From positions 3,906,001-3,970,000 of the forward strand of contig NZ_CP055930.1 of NCBI RefSeq assembly GCF_013927005.1: a stretch of 64,000 nucleotides of DNA. Reading direction: 5' to 3'. Positions within the stretch are counted from its first letter, which is position 1; every line of letters starts with the position of its first letter. Source of the stretch: Enterobacter sp. RHBSTW-00175. Its GTDB lineage: Bacteria > Pseudomonadota > Gammaproteobacteria > Enterobacterales > Enterobacteriaceae. Below are positions 1 to 7,734 of this stretch, piece by piece. The notes beneath the pieces were generated by a model. The model worked only from the letters and a program-made list of their open reading frames with translations. It was not told the DNA's origin and ran no database searches. Position numbers and translations under genes: made by a program.

Positions 1-434
1 TGGTGCCGGTCGTCGGCGGCCCGCTCCTTGAAGGCATCGAGGTCGGCTTCGTCGGTCTGTGGCCCATAGGCCCGCCCCGGTTCTCCATCACGGCCCGCGC
101 CGTCGCGCTCGATGTAGCGCAGGTGCTTGGCGAGCGACTGCGGGCTGGCGTTGCGTTGATTAACCAGCAGGGTCTTGATGGTCACGCGCCGCGACATGGG
201 CGTGAGCTTCGCCCCGGCGAAGCGCGCCGCCGTGTGGCCGCGCCCAAGCCGTGAGCCGGGCCGCTGGCCTGCCCGTGCGCCGCTACCGCCGGTGCCAGGA
301 CGGCGCACCGCCGACTTGCCGCTGCTGGCCTTGCCGGTCTGCTTGAGCACCTTGGAAACGAAGCCCTGGCCCTGGCCCCGGTTCTTCGGGGCGCTGGGGC
401 GCACGCGGAAATCGTCGTCGCGGCGGTCTGTCAT
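1..434 (-). CDS. Relaxase/mobilization nuclease (DUF3363 type), N-terminal 144 residues, cut by window edge
   Basis: Read on the minus strand from ATG at 434, the frame stays open to the edge of the window. Residues 1-80 are basic and low-complexity, rich in R, G, K and S. Residues 83-125 carry the R-V-T-I-K-T and N-Q-R-N-A-S...H-L-R-Y-I-E-R-D-G stretches typical of the DUF3363 relaxases of Tn4371-like ICEs. In that family the protein nicks oriT and pilots the strand during conjugation. The catalytic domain proper lies beyond position 1. It is the last backbone gene visible, 448 bp downstream of the TraF-like peptidase gene. Family assignment comes from these motifs and the context; the nicking role is inferred. 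Confidence 0.8.
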   Translation of the reverse strand, partial: MTDRRDDDFRVRPSAPKNRGQGQGFVSKVLKQTGKASSGKSAVRRPGTGGSGARAGQRPGSRLGRGHTAARFAGAKLTPMSRRVTIKTLLVNQRNASPQSLAKHLRYIERDGAGRDGEPGRAYGPQTDEADLDAFKERAADDRH

Positions 435-882
435 GGCCGCGCTCCCTGCAAGCTATGGCGTGTCCGGGCGTGCGAAGCACGCGGACATGCCTGCATTGGC
501 GCGGCCCTCGCGCCCCACGCGGCACGGCGGCGAAGCCGCGAGGTGCCGCGCCACCCCCACGTGCAGACACGCTTTCGACGCGGCCCGGTGCCGCGTCCTT
601 TTGTCTTGCCTTCCGCCTTTGCCCTTCGCTTCCGCTCCGGGCGTCGGCGGCCCGGCGGCGCTGTGCTGCTTGCAGCCAGCGCGCCGGTGAACCCGCCAAT
701 GGCCGCAGGCCGGGCGTGTTCAAGGCAAGACGCCTGCACGTTGGATGGCTGCGCCGGATGTTGCGCGAAGTGCAGCGCGGATGCGCTCGCACTGCACGCG
801 CGATGACACGGCGACGAACAGCAGAACGACACGCCCGATGGCACGATGAGATGCACGGCAGCGTGCAGCGAATCGGCGGCCG
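435..882. other. Intergenic region between relaxase and signal peptidase genes
   Basis: No convincing gene in 448 bp. Open frames exist on both strands, as expected at this GC content, but none has family-like sequence or a good ribosome site. The stretch is full of short GC palindromes, for example the arms around 527-553 (GGCGGCGAAGCCGCG). oriT of the element could lie here, since relaxase genes are commonly adjacent to it, but I cannot identify a nick site. Confidence 0.4.
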
Positions 883-1470
883 TCATGGGCGTGCCTCCAG
901 CCAAACGGGATGCGCAACGCCGATCACGGCGGATGCGCTGACCGGGCCGAAGTAGCGGCTATCGAACGACGCCGGATTGGTCACGCTCAACAGGAACAGT
1001 TCGCCAGGCGCTAGGCGGCGGCATTGCGGCCAGGATGGCAGCGGCCGGCCCAGCCGGTCGGCAGGCAGCACGGCGGCCGAAGGCACGCCGTCGATGCGTA
1101 TCTGACCAGCGACGATGCAAACGTGTTGCGGTGCGACTGCGCCCACACGTTTGAGCAGCGGAACGCGCGTCGGCAGGTAGCCGCGCTGCGCGGCCAATGC
1201 GGCGGCCTCGGCCGGCAGCGGCACCAGCACGATGCTGTCCACGGACAATGGACGTGGCAGCGAGGCGGTGCGCGGCTCGAACGGTTCGATGCGATACCAG
1301 CCGACCGCCACGCTGTCGGATGGGTTGTACGTCAGGCGCGGCAGCGGCGACACGAAAGCCGCCCAGGCCAGCGCAGCGAGGCCGCAGGCGGTCAGGCCCG
1401 CCAGCACGAGGCGAGCGCGCAGGCGCGAGCGAGGACGCGGCGAGGCGGACGAAGTGGAAACGGTCGTCAT
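883..1470 (-). CDS. traF: TraF-like signal peptidase, S26 family
   Basis: A 195-residue protein with one N-terminal membrane segment at about residues 21-42. It is followed by the S26-type box N-P-S-D-S-V-A-V-G-W-Y-R (49-60), giving Ser53 as the likely nucleophile and Lys107 in L-L-K-R-V-G as the general base. A late F-D-S-R-Y-F-G-P box lies at 169-176. Proteins of this kind process or cyclise the conjugative pilin (TraF of RP4 is the model) at the inner membrane. The start codon overlaps the stop of the DUF2840 gene by 4 bp (ATGA), so it is translationally coupled and belongs to the parA operon. A TraF-like peptidase at this place is typical of Tn4371-type elements. Confidence 0.85.
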   Translation of the reverse strand: MTTVSTSSASPRPRSRLRARLVLAGLTACGLAALAWAAFVSPLPRLTYNPSDSVAVGWYRIEPFEPRTASLPRPLSVDSIVLVPLPAEAAALAAQRGYLPTRVPLLKRVGAVAPQHVCIVAGQIRIDGVPSAAVLPADRLGRPLPSWPQCRRLAPGELFLLSVTNPASFDSRYFGPVSASAVIGVAHPVWLEARP

Positions 1471-2024
1471 GGCAGCACCTTCCCGGCGAGCCAGGCGGCA
1501 TGCCGCTCGGCGGTGTATTCGGGCAGCGGCAGGCGCGCCGCGAGACGGTTGCCCAGCGTGCGCCAGTACGCGGGCGAGACGGCAGACGGGGCGATGCCCA
1601 GCGCCTCGATGGCGTCGATGCGTTCCAGAACGGCGCGCACGCTGGCATCGCCTTCGGCGTGCAGCAGCAGGCGCGCGCCGGGCCGCACGCCGGGGATGCG
1701 CTGCAGGGCATCCAGCGGCGTGCCAGCCTGCATCACCATGAGCTGCCAGCGGATCGTGCCGTAGTCGTTGGCCTGCCAGCGCACACGGCAGAACATCGCA
1801 CGCGGCAGGAACACCGCGCAGCGCCGCCAGCGGTCGAGCTGGAGCGTGCGCGCCGGTTCGCCGAAGCGCAGGTAGAGTTTGAAGCGCGGTTCGATGTAGG
1901 CCAGCGATACGCGCGTCAGTGGCACGTTGCCGGCCTGGCCGGCGAGTACCGCGAGCGACGGCGCAGCCGGGGGCGATGCGGCGACCGTGGCCGTGTTCGC
2001 GGCGGGTGCAGCGGATGCGTTCAT
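1467..2024 (-). CDS. DUF2840 family protein
   Basis: This 185-residue protein has an Ala/Pro-rich N-terminus (1-35), then a conserved body with a Y-I-E-P-R-F-K-L-Y-L-R-F-G-E-P block and the sequence C-A-V-F-L-P-R. Arg-rich and Ala-rich stretches follow. It matches the DUF2840 family found next to traF and parA in Tn4371-like ICEs. Its biochemical role is unknown. ATG at 2024 is preferred over the upstream in-frame starts because it overlaps the preceding ribbon-helix-helix gene by 4 bp, the same coupling seen at every junction of this operon. Confidence 0.75.
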   Translation of the reverse strand: MNASAAPAANTATVAASPPAAPSLAVLAGQAGNVPLTRVSLAYIEPRFKLYLRFGEPARTLQLDRWRRCAVFLPRAMFCRVRWQANDYGTIRWQLMVMQAGTPLDALQRIPGVRPGARLLLHAEGDASVRAVLERIDAIEALGIAPSAVSPAYWRTLGNRLAARLPLPEYTAERHAAWLAGKVLP

Positions 2025-2290
2025 GGCGTGTTCTCCGTGCGGTGCTCGGGAAACTCCTGCTCCAGCAAAGCGCGCAGCAGTTCGGCCACGGTCACGCCCC
2101 GCGTGAAGGCCGACACCTTGATGCGCGCCCGCATGGCGGGCGTAATGTCGAGGGTCAGGCGGGCCGTGTAGAGGTCGCCCTTGTTGAGCGCATCGGCGTC
2201 GCCCTGGCGAATCCACGCCTCGGCGTGTGGATTCGCGGGCGGACGCGCTCCGATGCCGACGCGCTTGCTGCGGGGTGGCTTCGTGGTCAT
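2021..2290 (-). CDS. Small ribbon-helix-helix-like protein beside ParA
   Basis: An 89-residue protein with a basic N-terminus (K-P-P-R-S-K-R). The second half fits a ribbon-helix-helix fold: a short strand Y-T-A-R-L-T-L-D-I (about 41-49), then two helices through V-T-V-A-E-L-L-R-A-L-L-E-Q-E-F. Proteins like this act as the centromere- or operator-binding partner of a ParA ATPase. It starts 4 bp inside the end of parA, which supports a partition pair. Fold assignment is by pattern, so the DNA-binding role is inferred. Confidence 0.65.
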   Translation of the reverse strand: MTTKPPRSKRVGIGARPPANPHAEAWIRQGDADALNKGDLYTARLTLDITPAMRARIKVSAFTRGVTVAELLRALLEQEFPEHRTENTP

Positions 2291-2925
2291 GTCGGCCACC
2301 GCAGCAGTTCGTCCACCAGCGCGGCGATCTCGCGTGCGGCTGCGCTGTCGGGCGCCGTCTCGCGTGCGAGCCGACCGGCGGCCACGCTGTCGGCGAAGAC
2401 GATGCGCTGGCGAACCTCGGCGCGCAGCGCCGGCAGCGGTTGTTCGGCCAGCGACTGCCGCGCCTCCCGGCCGATCACCGTGGTGCTGACGCGCCGGTTG
2501 ATGACGAAGGCCGCGCGCAGCGCAGGCCGGAACACCTGGGCCTCGCGGATCAGTGCCACCATCTCGGCGCTGGCCCACAGGTCGTAGGGGCTGGGCTGCA
2601 CCGGGATCAACACGCGCTCGGCCGCCAGCAGCGCGGAGCGCGCCAAGGCGGCGATGCGCGGCGGCCCGTCGATGATGACGTGATCTGCACGACGGGCGAG
2701 TTCTGGCGCTTCCTGGTGCAGCGTTTCGCGGGCTAGGCCCACGGCGCTGAACAGCCGGGGCAAGCCTTGCTGGCTTCTGCGCTGCGTCCAGTCCAGCGAT
2801 GAACCTTGCGGGTCGGCATCCAGCAGGATGACCGACTGCCCACGCATCGCCAGTTCGCCGGCGATGTGGGTGGCGAGCGTGGTCTTGCCGACGCCGCCTT
2901 TCTGGTTGAGCAAGGCGACGATCAT
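2287..2925 (-). CDS. parA: ParA-family partition ATPase
   Basis: A 212-residue Walker-type ATPase. The deviant Walker A motif K-G-G-V-G-K-T-T lies at residues 9-16, switch I L-L-D-A-D-P-Q-G at 34-41, and the Walker B-like segment V-I-I-D-G-P-P at 83-89. It has no N-terminal DNA-binding extension, as in short type-Ib ParA proteins. ATG at 2925 is chosen because the motif begins immediately after it; a longer upstream frame adds only low-complexity sequence. It heads the tightly overlapping unit parA, RHH, DUF2840, traF. It probably helps keep the excised, replicating ICE in daughter cells. Confidence 0.88.
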   Translation of the reverse strand: MIVALLNQKGGVGKTTLATHIAGELAMRGQSVILLDADPQGSSLDWTQRRSQQGLPRLFSAVGLARETLHQEAPELARRADHVIIDGPPRIAALARSALLAAERVLIPVQPSPYDLWASAEMVALIREAQVFRPALRAAFVINRRVSTTVIGREARQSLAEQPLPALRAEVRQRIVFADSVAAGRLARETAPDSAAAREIAALVDELLRWPT

Positions 2926-3060
2926 GGCGTGGCCCTCCGAACTGGAAAGCCAGAGTGGGTTTGCCTTGCCGAACGGGGTTGGTTTTGGGGCTGTTTTTGC
3001 CTTTGGGACGGCGGCGCTTTTTGCCTTTCGGCAGTTGTCCACCGAAACGGCGCTTCTCTA

Positions 3061-3204
3061 CTAAAAGTTAGAGAATTTAAGTTAGTAATGTTAGAGGGCG
3101 CGCAAACCCAATGCCGGCGCGGGTTTGCGGCCGATTGGCACGCCTGATAGCACGATAGTCCCACGCCCGATAGCACGATACCCCGCACGCCTGATAGCAC
3201 GACA
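3061..3204. repeat. Iteron array with adjacent AT-rich tract, probable ICE replication origin
   Basis: Three 19-bp direct repeats CACGCCTGATAGCACGATA occur at 3139-3157, 3162-3180 (one change) and 3186-3204 (one change). Their starts are 23 and 24 bp apart, so about two helical turns. Beside them, 3061-3096 is the only AT-rich stretch nearby and holds three GTTAG units (3067, 3081, 3090). The array lies just downstream of repA and upstream of parA, the layout of iteron-controlled plasmid origins. The GTTAG tract could instead belong to the parA promoter. Confidence 0.75.
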
Positions 3205-3226
3205 CTATTCACAGCTTGTCCCGGCG

Positions 3227-4084
3227 TTATCCCCGTGCCGTATACGGCACGGGCCGGAACGTCAGCAGTTCCGTTCCGTCGTCCGGCATCCGCTCGATGC
3301 CCAGGACGTAGCCGGGCAGCGACTGCCGCGCGACCAAAGCGCGCAGGTCGCAGGCGAAGTCGTAGGGCTTGGCGCTGCTGCCGGACTTCTGGTGCAGGTA
3401 GCGGAAATCGAACTGCCAGCCGTATTCCTGCCTGCCGCCGTGCTTGCGCACCAGGCGGTACAGCCAGCGTTCGATGCCGCCGGTGAGCCGGAAATACGCC
3501 GGGTCGATGGTCAGCACCAGAGCGGCATCGAGCACGCCCGCGTAGAACCAGTCCGGCAGGATCAGTTCGATGCCCAGCGGTGTGCCGCTGGCGTCGGCCA
3601 GTTCCTTCCACTCGTTGATCCACGAGAAGCGATGCAGCCGCCTTCTCGTGGTCTCGCGGATGGAAGTCGCCACCGTGGTCGATTGCAGGCGATCCAGCGC
3701 GGCCTTGAGGCGCTGGTAGTCGCGTGAGCCGGTCCCGCGCCCGATGAATCGCAGGATCTCGTAAAGCGTGGCGTGCATCAGCCGCGACGGCCGCAGGCCC
3801 GCGTCCTTCGCCTCCACAATCTGCGAAGCCGCCCAGATCAGCACGTCTGCATCCCAAATCGTGGCGATGCCATGCTCCTGCGTGCCCTCCACGCGGATCG
3901 TCACGTTGCCGGCGCGGAAGTCGATAGGCTTGACCCGTTTGGATTTCGCCAACGAGAAGAACGGATAGGCCATCAAATCCTGGCTGTCGCGCGGCGCCAT
4001 GTCGCCGGGCAAGGCGCGGAACAGGTCGAGCTGTTCGCGTTCCTGCATCGGCCGCTGCCGGGACGGCAGCGCGGGACTGGACAT
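3227..4084 (-). CDS. repA: Replication initiator protein A (RPA family)
   Basis: A 285-residue protein whose core F-F-S-L-A-K-S-K-R-V-K-P-I-D-F and L-I-W-A-A-S-Q-I...L-R-F-I-G-R-G-T-G segments match the RPA/RepA initiator family. This family is used by broad-host plasmids and Tn4371-like ICEs. It is expected to bind the iterons found 22 bp beyond its stop codon and open the adjacent AT-rich tract. ATG at 4084 is used; a GTG at 4096 would add four residues and neither has a strong ribosome site. The gene follows the HTH gene by about 26 bp. Autonomous replication of the excised ICE is inferred from repA, parA and iterons together. Confidence 0.85.
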   Translation of the reverse strand: MSSPALPSRQRPMQEREQLDLFRALPGDMAPRDSQDLMAYPFFSLAKSKRVKPIDFRAGNVTIRVEGTQEHGIATIWDADVLIWAASQIVEAKDAGLRPSRLMHATLYEILRFIGRGTGSRDYQRLKAALDRLQSTTVATSIRETTRRRLHRFSWINEWKELADASGTPLGIELILPDWFYAGVLDAALVLTIDPAYFRLTGGIERWLYRLVRKHGGRQEYGWQFDFRYLHQKSGSSAKPYDFACDLRALVARQSLPGYVLGIERMPDDGTELLTFRPVPYTARG

Positions 4085-4110
4085 GACGGCGGACACCCGT
4101 GAACCGAAGG

Positions 4111-4395
4111 TCAGCGGCGATCACGGTAATCACCCGCATGGCGCTCGGCGTATTCCGGGTCGGAGGTGGCATCGAAGCTGCGCGCATCGGCCCAGGCGTC
4201 GAGGTCGGCCACGGCGTACATGACGCGCCGCCCGAACTTGCGGAACTTCGGCCCGCCGCCGATCACGCGCTGCTTCTCCAGCGTGCGGGGCGACAGGCGC
4301 AGGTAGTCGGCGGCCTCATCGTTGGTCAGGTAGCGTTGGGGCTGCGCAGGCGCAGCGACAGCAGCGGCGGCAGGCCGCAAGGGAGCAGGTCGCAT
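4111..4395 (-). CDS. Helix-turn-helix DNA-binding protein (AlpA/excisionase-like)
   Basis: A 94-residue protein. After an Ala/Pro-rich N-terminus, residues 22-45 form a MerR/AlpA-type helix-turn-helix with the pattern Y-L-T-N-D-E-A-A-D-Y-L-R-L-S-P-R-T-L-E, followed by a wing with F-R-K-F-G-R-R-V-M-Y and the usual D-L-D-A-W. Such proteins regulate or assist integrases in mobile elements. ATG at 4395 is favoured because GGAGG lies about 9 bp upstream, whereas an in-frame ATG at 4410 has no such site. It precedes repA in the same direction. Its targets are unknown; excisionase or repressor are both possible. Confidence 0.75.
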   Translation of the reverse strand: MRPAPLRPAAAAVAAPAQPQRYLTNDEAADYLRLSPRTLEKQRVIGGGPKFRKFGRRVMYAVADLDAWADARSFDATSDPEYAERHAGDYRDRR

Positions 4396-4507
4396 GGGAT
4401 GGTCCTCCATCAAGCCCGGCCACACCACGCAGCCGGATAGAGGCACTTTCAAGAAAGTGAGGCTTCCTGCTAAGGGACGAATTGCAGGGGGCGCAGAACG
4501 TCCCCCC

Positions 4508-5278
4508 CTAATGCGGTGCAACTGGCGGAAGCTGCGCCAGACTGCGATAGCCGCCGCGCATCAGCACCTCGCCACGACGCACCAGCCGCCGCATGCGGGC
4601 ACGCAAGGCGCTGTCCTTGTGCCAGTCGGCGGCGACGGCATTCGCCCCGAACAACCCTTCGGCGACCTCGCGCAAGGACGCGCCCGCCAGGGTCGCGTCG
4701 AGCGCCTGCAAGGTGTGCAGTTCCAACAGCGCAGCGGGCGTGGGCCGGGAACGGGCCGCTGCCGCAGGCGCAGCTACGGTCGCCACGGTCAAGGCATCCA
4801 GCCCGGCCGCGAGCACGCGATAGCGTGCGCAGGGTGTAGCGCAAGCGCGGGTGGCGTAGAGGTAGGCCATGCCGTCTTCCAGGCCCGGCGCCAGCGCGAG
4901 TCGCATGCAGCAGCCGGGCCAGTACGACACCAGCACCAGGCGCTTGCCGTCGTGGATCAAGTGCTTGCGACCGGGGAGGCGCCAGAACTCGAAGGCATAG
5001 GCATCGGGCGGCGGATCGGCATCAGGGTATAGCTGCACCACGGCGTCATGATCGGGGAACCAAGCCGGATCCGCGTCGCGTGCATCCAGGGCCGGGTCTT
5101 CCAACAGGCGCAGGCCCCAGCGTTGTGCTGCGTCCGGCCGGCGGCGACGGCGCAGCCAGTCGCGGCGGTAGTCGGGGTGGCGGCGCAGGTATTCCCAGGC
5201 CAGCGCGGGGCCATCAAGGTGCAGCGCGTAGAGATACGCGGCGGTCGGATACCAGTGTTCGGCGCTCGGGCCAGCCAT
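4508..5278 (-). CDS. DUF2285 domain protein with N-terminal DUF6499-like domain
   Basis: A 256-residue protein. The first 65 residues (W-Y-P...L-A-W-E-Y-L-R-R-H-P-D-Y-R-R-D-W) resemble the short region found at the start of many ICE-borne DUF2285 proteins. Residues about 165-250 contain the DUF2285 part, with L-E-L-H-T-L-Q-A-L-D and a terminal R-A-R-M-R-R-L-V-R-R-G-E...M-R-G-G-Y-R-S-L-A stretch that looks DNA-binding. Members are annotated as probable regulators in this ICE family; no biochemical function is established to my knowledge. The gene is on the backbone strand, upstream of the HTH gene. Confidence 0.75.
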   Translation of the reverse strand: MAGPSAEHWYPTAAYLYALHLDGPALAWEYLRRHPDYRRDWLRRRRRPDAAQRWGLRLLEDPALDARDADPAWFPDHDAVVQLYPDADPPPDAYAFEFWRLPGRKHLIHDGKRLVLVSYWPGCCMRLALAPGLEDGMAYLYATRACATPCARYRVLAAGLDALTVATVAAPAAAARSRPTPAALLELHTLQALDATLAGASLREVAEGLFGANAVAADWHKDSALRARMRRLVRRGEVLMRGGYRSLAQLPPVAPH

Positions 5279-5624
5279 GACGCAACCTCCTGTCAGTCAG
5301 CAGGAACGTCGCCACGGTTTTCGATGTGCGGGAGCTATCGGTTCAACATCAAAGCGTCATCGTTATCGGGTTAAGTTGCGTCTTCTGGTGTCAAGACCCA
5401 TTGGCTCCGGTGCATTGCGATAATCGTCTTAATGCGACGGCCGCGCCGCCAGGAATTGACGGTCAGCATCGGACACCGTGCCGCAGTCCGCGTCGAAAAC
5501 CATGACTGTTTACAGCAGGGTCGCACCGCTTCGGTGCAAGAATGCGGATTGAGACCTGCACGGTCTTGAGTAAGACGGAAATAATCACAATGCGCCCCGG
5601 CCGGACGGGCTACGCACGGCTCGG
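5279..5624. other. Intergenic region upstream of the DUF2285 gene
   Basis: No supported gene. A hairpin with GCACCG...CGGTGC arms and a CTT loop lies at 5526-5540, and the stretch is less GC-rich than its surroundings, so it probably holds the promoter of the minus-strand DUF2285 gene. Nothing else stands out. Confidence 0.4.
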
Positions 5625-5975
5625 TCAGTCCGTGATCGAGCCGTTTTCTTCGGCCAGCCGCAGGTACTCCGACAGCCGCCGCACCGGCTGGAAGTAGCGA
5701 TCACGCATCACGGGTTGCTTGCGTGGCCCGACGATGAACGCCAGATCGGACAGCTTGACCGTGCCCAGCGCCGGCATCCCGATGCCTAGGTCGATCAGGC
5801 CATAGGCCGTGTCGCCATCCGTAGGATCGAGCGACGCCAGCAGCCAGGTCGCGTGCGCGTCCGGGGTGAACAGCCGCACCACGGGCAGCGGGTCGAGGTG
5901 CTGGCCGGCATCGCGTGCCGTGCCGTGGGCCAGCAGCCGGGCGCGTTCCTCGGTGGTGACAAGCGGCAAGGTCAT
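5625..5975 (-). CDS. DUF2958 family protein
   Basis: A 116-residue acidic protein. The family signature is visible in the opening L-P-L-V-T-T-E-E-R-A-R-L-L-A, then P-V-V-R-L-F-T-P-D-A...T-W-L-L-A-S-L-D-P...D-G-D-T-A-Y-G-L-I-D-L-G-I-G-M-P-A-L-G. DUF2958 proteins are small, widespread passengers of plasmids and ICEs with no assigned role. ATG at 5975 is used; a longer upstream frame encodes unrelated low-quality sequence. It stands alone, divergent from the XRE regulator gene that begins about 280 bp to the right. Confidence 0.8.
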   Translation of the reverse strand: MTLPLVTTEERARLLAHGTARDAGQHLDPLPVVRLFTPDAHATWLLASLDPTDGDTAYGLIDLGIGMPALGTVKLSDLAFIVGPRKQPVMRDRYFQPVRRLSEYLRLAEENGSITD

Positions 5976-6255
5976 GGTCGGAATCCCCACGAAACCGAGG
6001 ATGCGCGGATGCGCTTTTGTGCCAAAGCGCAGAACCGCCGAACCGTATCCGTACATCCGTGCGCAAGCACCGATACGCAATCCATCGCATCCGTAGAAGA
6101 ACGGAAGCGCACAAGCGGAATTGTAGAAAGCCGGAAAGACACGGATGCGATTCCCCGGTTCTGTCGGAATCCGCATCTGCGGATTTCCGTAAAAGTACGA
6201 AAGCAGGCCTTTCAGCCACGAATGAACACTTTAGATTGTAGCGCTATAGGGCGCA
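5976..6255. promoter_or_regulatory. Divergent control region between DUF2958 and XRE genes
   Basis: The 280 bp between the divergent starts hold several copies of a GGATGCG/CGCATCC motif (about 5999, 6008, 6084, 6142). A partly symmetric stretch TTGTAGCGCTATAGGGCGCA lies at 6235-6254, immediately before the XRE start codon. The latter could be the operator of the XRE regulator. Both readings are pattern-based only. Confidence 0.35.
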
Positions 6256-6588
6256 ATGGGCTGTCATCTTGGTTTTTACGGGGAAACCAAGTTGGTGGCA
6301 GCGAAACACTCATTGGCGACGGCCATACGGACGGTCAGGAAAGCGCGCGGCTTGAGCCAGGAAGCGTTCTCCGACGTGTCCAGCCGTACCTATATGAGTT
6401 CTCTGGAACGCGACTTGAAAAGCCCGACCATGCACAAGCTGGTGGAGTTGTGCGAGGTCATGGAAGTGCATCCGCTCACGCTGCTGACGCTGGCCTATGC
6501 CGGCGACAGCACGCGCAAGACCGATCAGCTTCTGGCGCAGGTGCGTCAGGAGCTTGAGGCCCTGTTGAAGGAACGCGACGCGACGTAG
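6256..6588 (+). CDS. XRE-family helix-turn-helix regulator
   Basis: A 110-residue protein on the plus strand. From residue 19 the sequence A-T-A-I-R-T-V-R-K-A-R-G-L-S-Q-E-A-F-S...R-T-Y-M-S-S-L-E-R...S-P-T-M-H-K-L is a classic phage-repressor-type helix-turn-helix. The tail (80-110) is likely helical and may dimerise. ATG at 6256 is used, but GTG at 6295 behind GGGGA is a credible alternative that would remove 13 residues. It is one of the few plus-strand genes in the ICE backbone and may be its maintenance repressor. That role is inferred from family and position. Confidence 0.8.
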   Translation: MGCHLGFYGETKLVAAKHSLATAIRTVRKARGLSQEAFSDVSSRTYMSSLERDLKSPTMHKLVELCEVMEVHPLTLLTLAYAGDSTRKTDQLLAQVRQELEALLKERDAT

Positions 6589-6596
6589 GCGCGTGC

Positions 6597-6624
6597 GTGA
6601 TGTGCTGCGCCAGCAGCACATCAC
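6597..6624. terminator. Perfect 12-bp hairpin between convergent genes
   Basis: GTGATGTGCTGC at 6597-6608 and its exact complement at 6613-6624 enclose a 4-nt loop. It sits between the XRE gene (plus) and the DUF736 gene (minus), so it may end transcription from both. There is no T-run on either side, so intrinsic termination is uncertain. Confidence 0.5.
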
Positions 6625-6657
6625 CCCGCCGCAATGGACGGGGCGCGGTGGCGGCAG

Positions 6658-6975
6658 TTAGTCCGCCTGCTGCGGCTTGCTGCGCGACCAGATCAAGTCG
6701 TGCGTGCCGCTCTCGTTCTCGATCAAGCGGGCATACACCGTTGCCGGGAACGAAGGATCGTCGAGGGTCACGGACACGTAGGGCCGTTCGGCCTTACTGA
6801 CTTTCTTCCACGCTGCGCCGATGTCGTGGCCCGCCGCCTGCACGCGGAAGTCGGGGGCGTTCTCGCTGTCGCCCTTGTCGTTGGGAACCAGCTTGACCTT
6901 GACGTTGAGCGTCAGGGTGCGGAGCGTGCCGGTGAAGCCGTCTTTGTCTGAGCTGAAGGTGCCGATGTTAGCCAT
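6658..6975 (-). CDS. DUF736 family protein
   Basis: A 105-residue protein that begins A-N-I-G-T-F and carries F-T-G-T-L-R-T-L-T-L-N-V-K near the start. It continues with A-P-D-F-R-V, the central G-A-A-W-K-K-V-S and the end segment Y-V-S-V-T-L-D-D-P-S-F-P-A-T-V-Y-A-R-L. This is the complete DUF736 pattern; the family is almost confined to conjugative elements and has no known activity. A ribosome site AAGGAG lies upstream of ATG 6975. It is transcribed in the backbone direction, preceded by a 759-bp gene-free, hairpin-rich region. Confidence 0.85.
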   Translation of the reverse strand: MANIGTFSSDKDGFTGTLRTLTLNVKVKLVPNDKGDSENAPDFRVQAAGHDIGAAWKKVSKAERPYVSVTLDDPSFPATVYARLIENESGTHDLIWSRSKPQQAD

Positions 6976-7734
6976 GATGTTTCTCCTTTCGGGTTGAACA
7001 AGGTCGCGCCAGTGCGTCCTTGTTGTGAACCGGCCGGCGGGGGATGGGCTGGCCGCACCGCTTGCGGTCGAAACGCAGTGGAGAACCTGGACGCGAAAAG
7101 AATTTGTCCCGCGAGGAAGCCGCGCAGCGGCGGGGAAATTGTTTTCGCTGAAAGGTTGCGGCCATGAAGCCCAAGGCGCAGCCGCGCCCCTGCCAGGATT
7201 CACGACAAGCCAAGGACGCACAGGCCGCCCGCTCCCGGATGGAGACGTGGCCGACTCGGCATCCCCGCGTAACGGCTTCACCGGCTTGCGCCCTGACGCG
7301 GGCAAGGCCAACACCCCAACGAAAGACGTGAACGCTCCCTGCCGCAACTCGCGGCGACGGGCTTGAGGCGTGGCGCGGAAGCTCCATAGCGAGGCTGAGC
7401 GGTGTGTCGGTGAGCCGTCCTTCGTGACAGACAGGCGGTGGAACCATCAGCGTCGAGGACGGCGCGCTTTCGCACAACCTGCCGCAGCAAGCCGAGGCGT
7501 CGCCCCACAAGCGCCGCCCGTTGCGGCGGGGCGCCATCGTAATCTTGCCCGCGCCAGCGGGCACCGATCTGCTGTGCCGCGCGCAAGGCCATTGCGCGCA
7601 CGCCCCGTCGCCGCCTGACCGAAGGCGGCGACGGGGCGATTTTCGCTGTGGACGATGAAACCGGGCGCGGCAGACCTGCCGCGCCCGGTTCAGGTGAAAA
7701 CCCCGGCCCACAGCGCCGGGGTGATGTGGCTACC
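6976..7734. other. Gene-free, hairpin-rich region upstream of DUF736
   Basis: No supported gene in 759 bp. The right part (7602-7722) holds three perfect hairpins described separately; they follow the ParB-like gene. The rest, about 6976-7600, is GC-rich with many short inverted repeats and no family-like open frame. A promoter for DUF736 and perhaps untranslated RNA could lie here. Confidence 0.45.
7602..7722. terminator. Three tandem perfect hairpins after the ParB-like gene
   Basis: Hairpin A, 7602-7637, has a 15-bp stem (GCCCCGTCGCCGCCT) and a 6-nt loop. Hairpin B, 7659-7690, has a 14-bp stem (AACCGGGCGCGGCA) and a 4-nt loop. Hairpin C, 7700-7722, has an 8-bp stem (ACCCCGGC). All stems are perfect. 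Read on the minus strand they come directly after the ParB-like stop codon at 7735. They probably act as terminators or RNA-stabilising structures; only short T-runs are present. Confidence 0.6.

Noticed and set aside
431..904. Possible small gene between relaxase and traF
   Set aside because: The 157-codon minus-strand frame overlaps the traF start and is Arg/Ser/Cys-rich without family pattern.
1024..2171. Several overlapping plus-strand frames across the parA/traF region
   Set aside because: GC-driven frames rich in Arg/Ala; the minus-strand genes here overlap by ATGA and have recognisable families.
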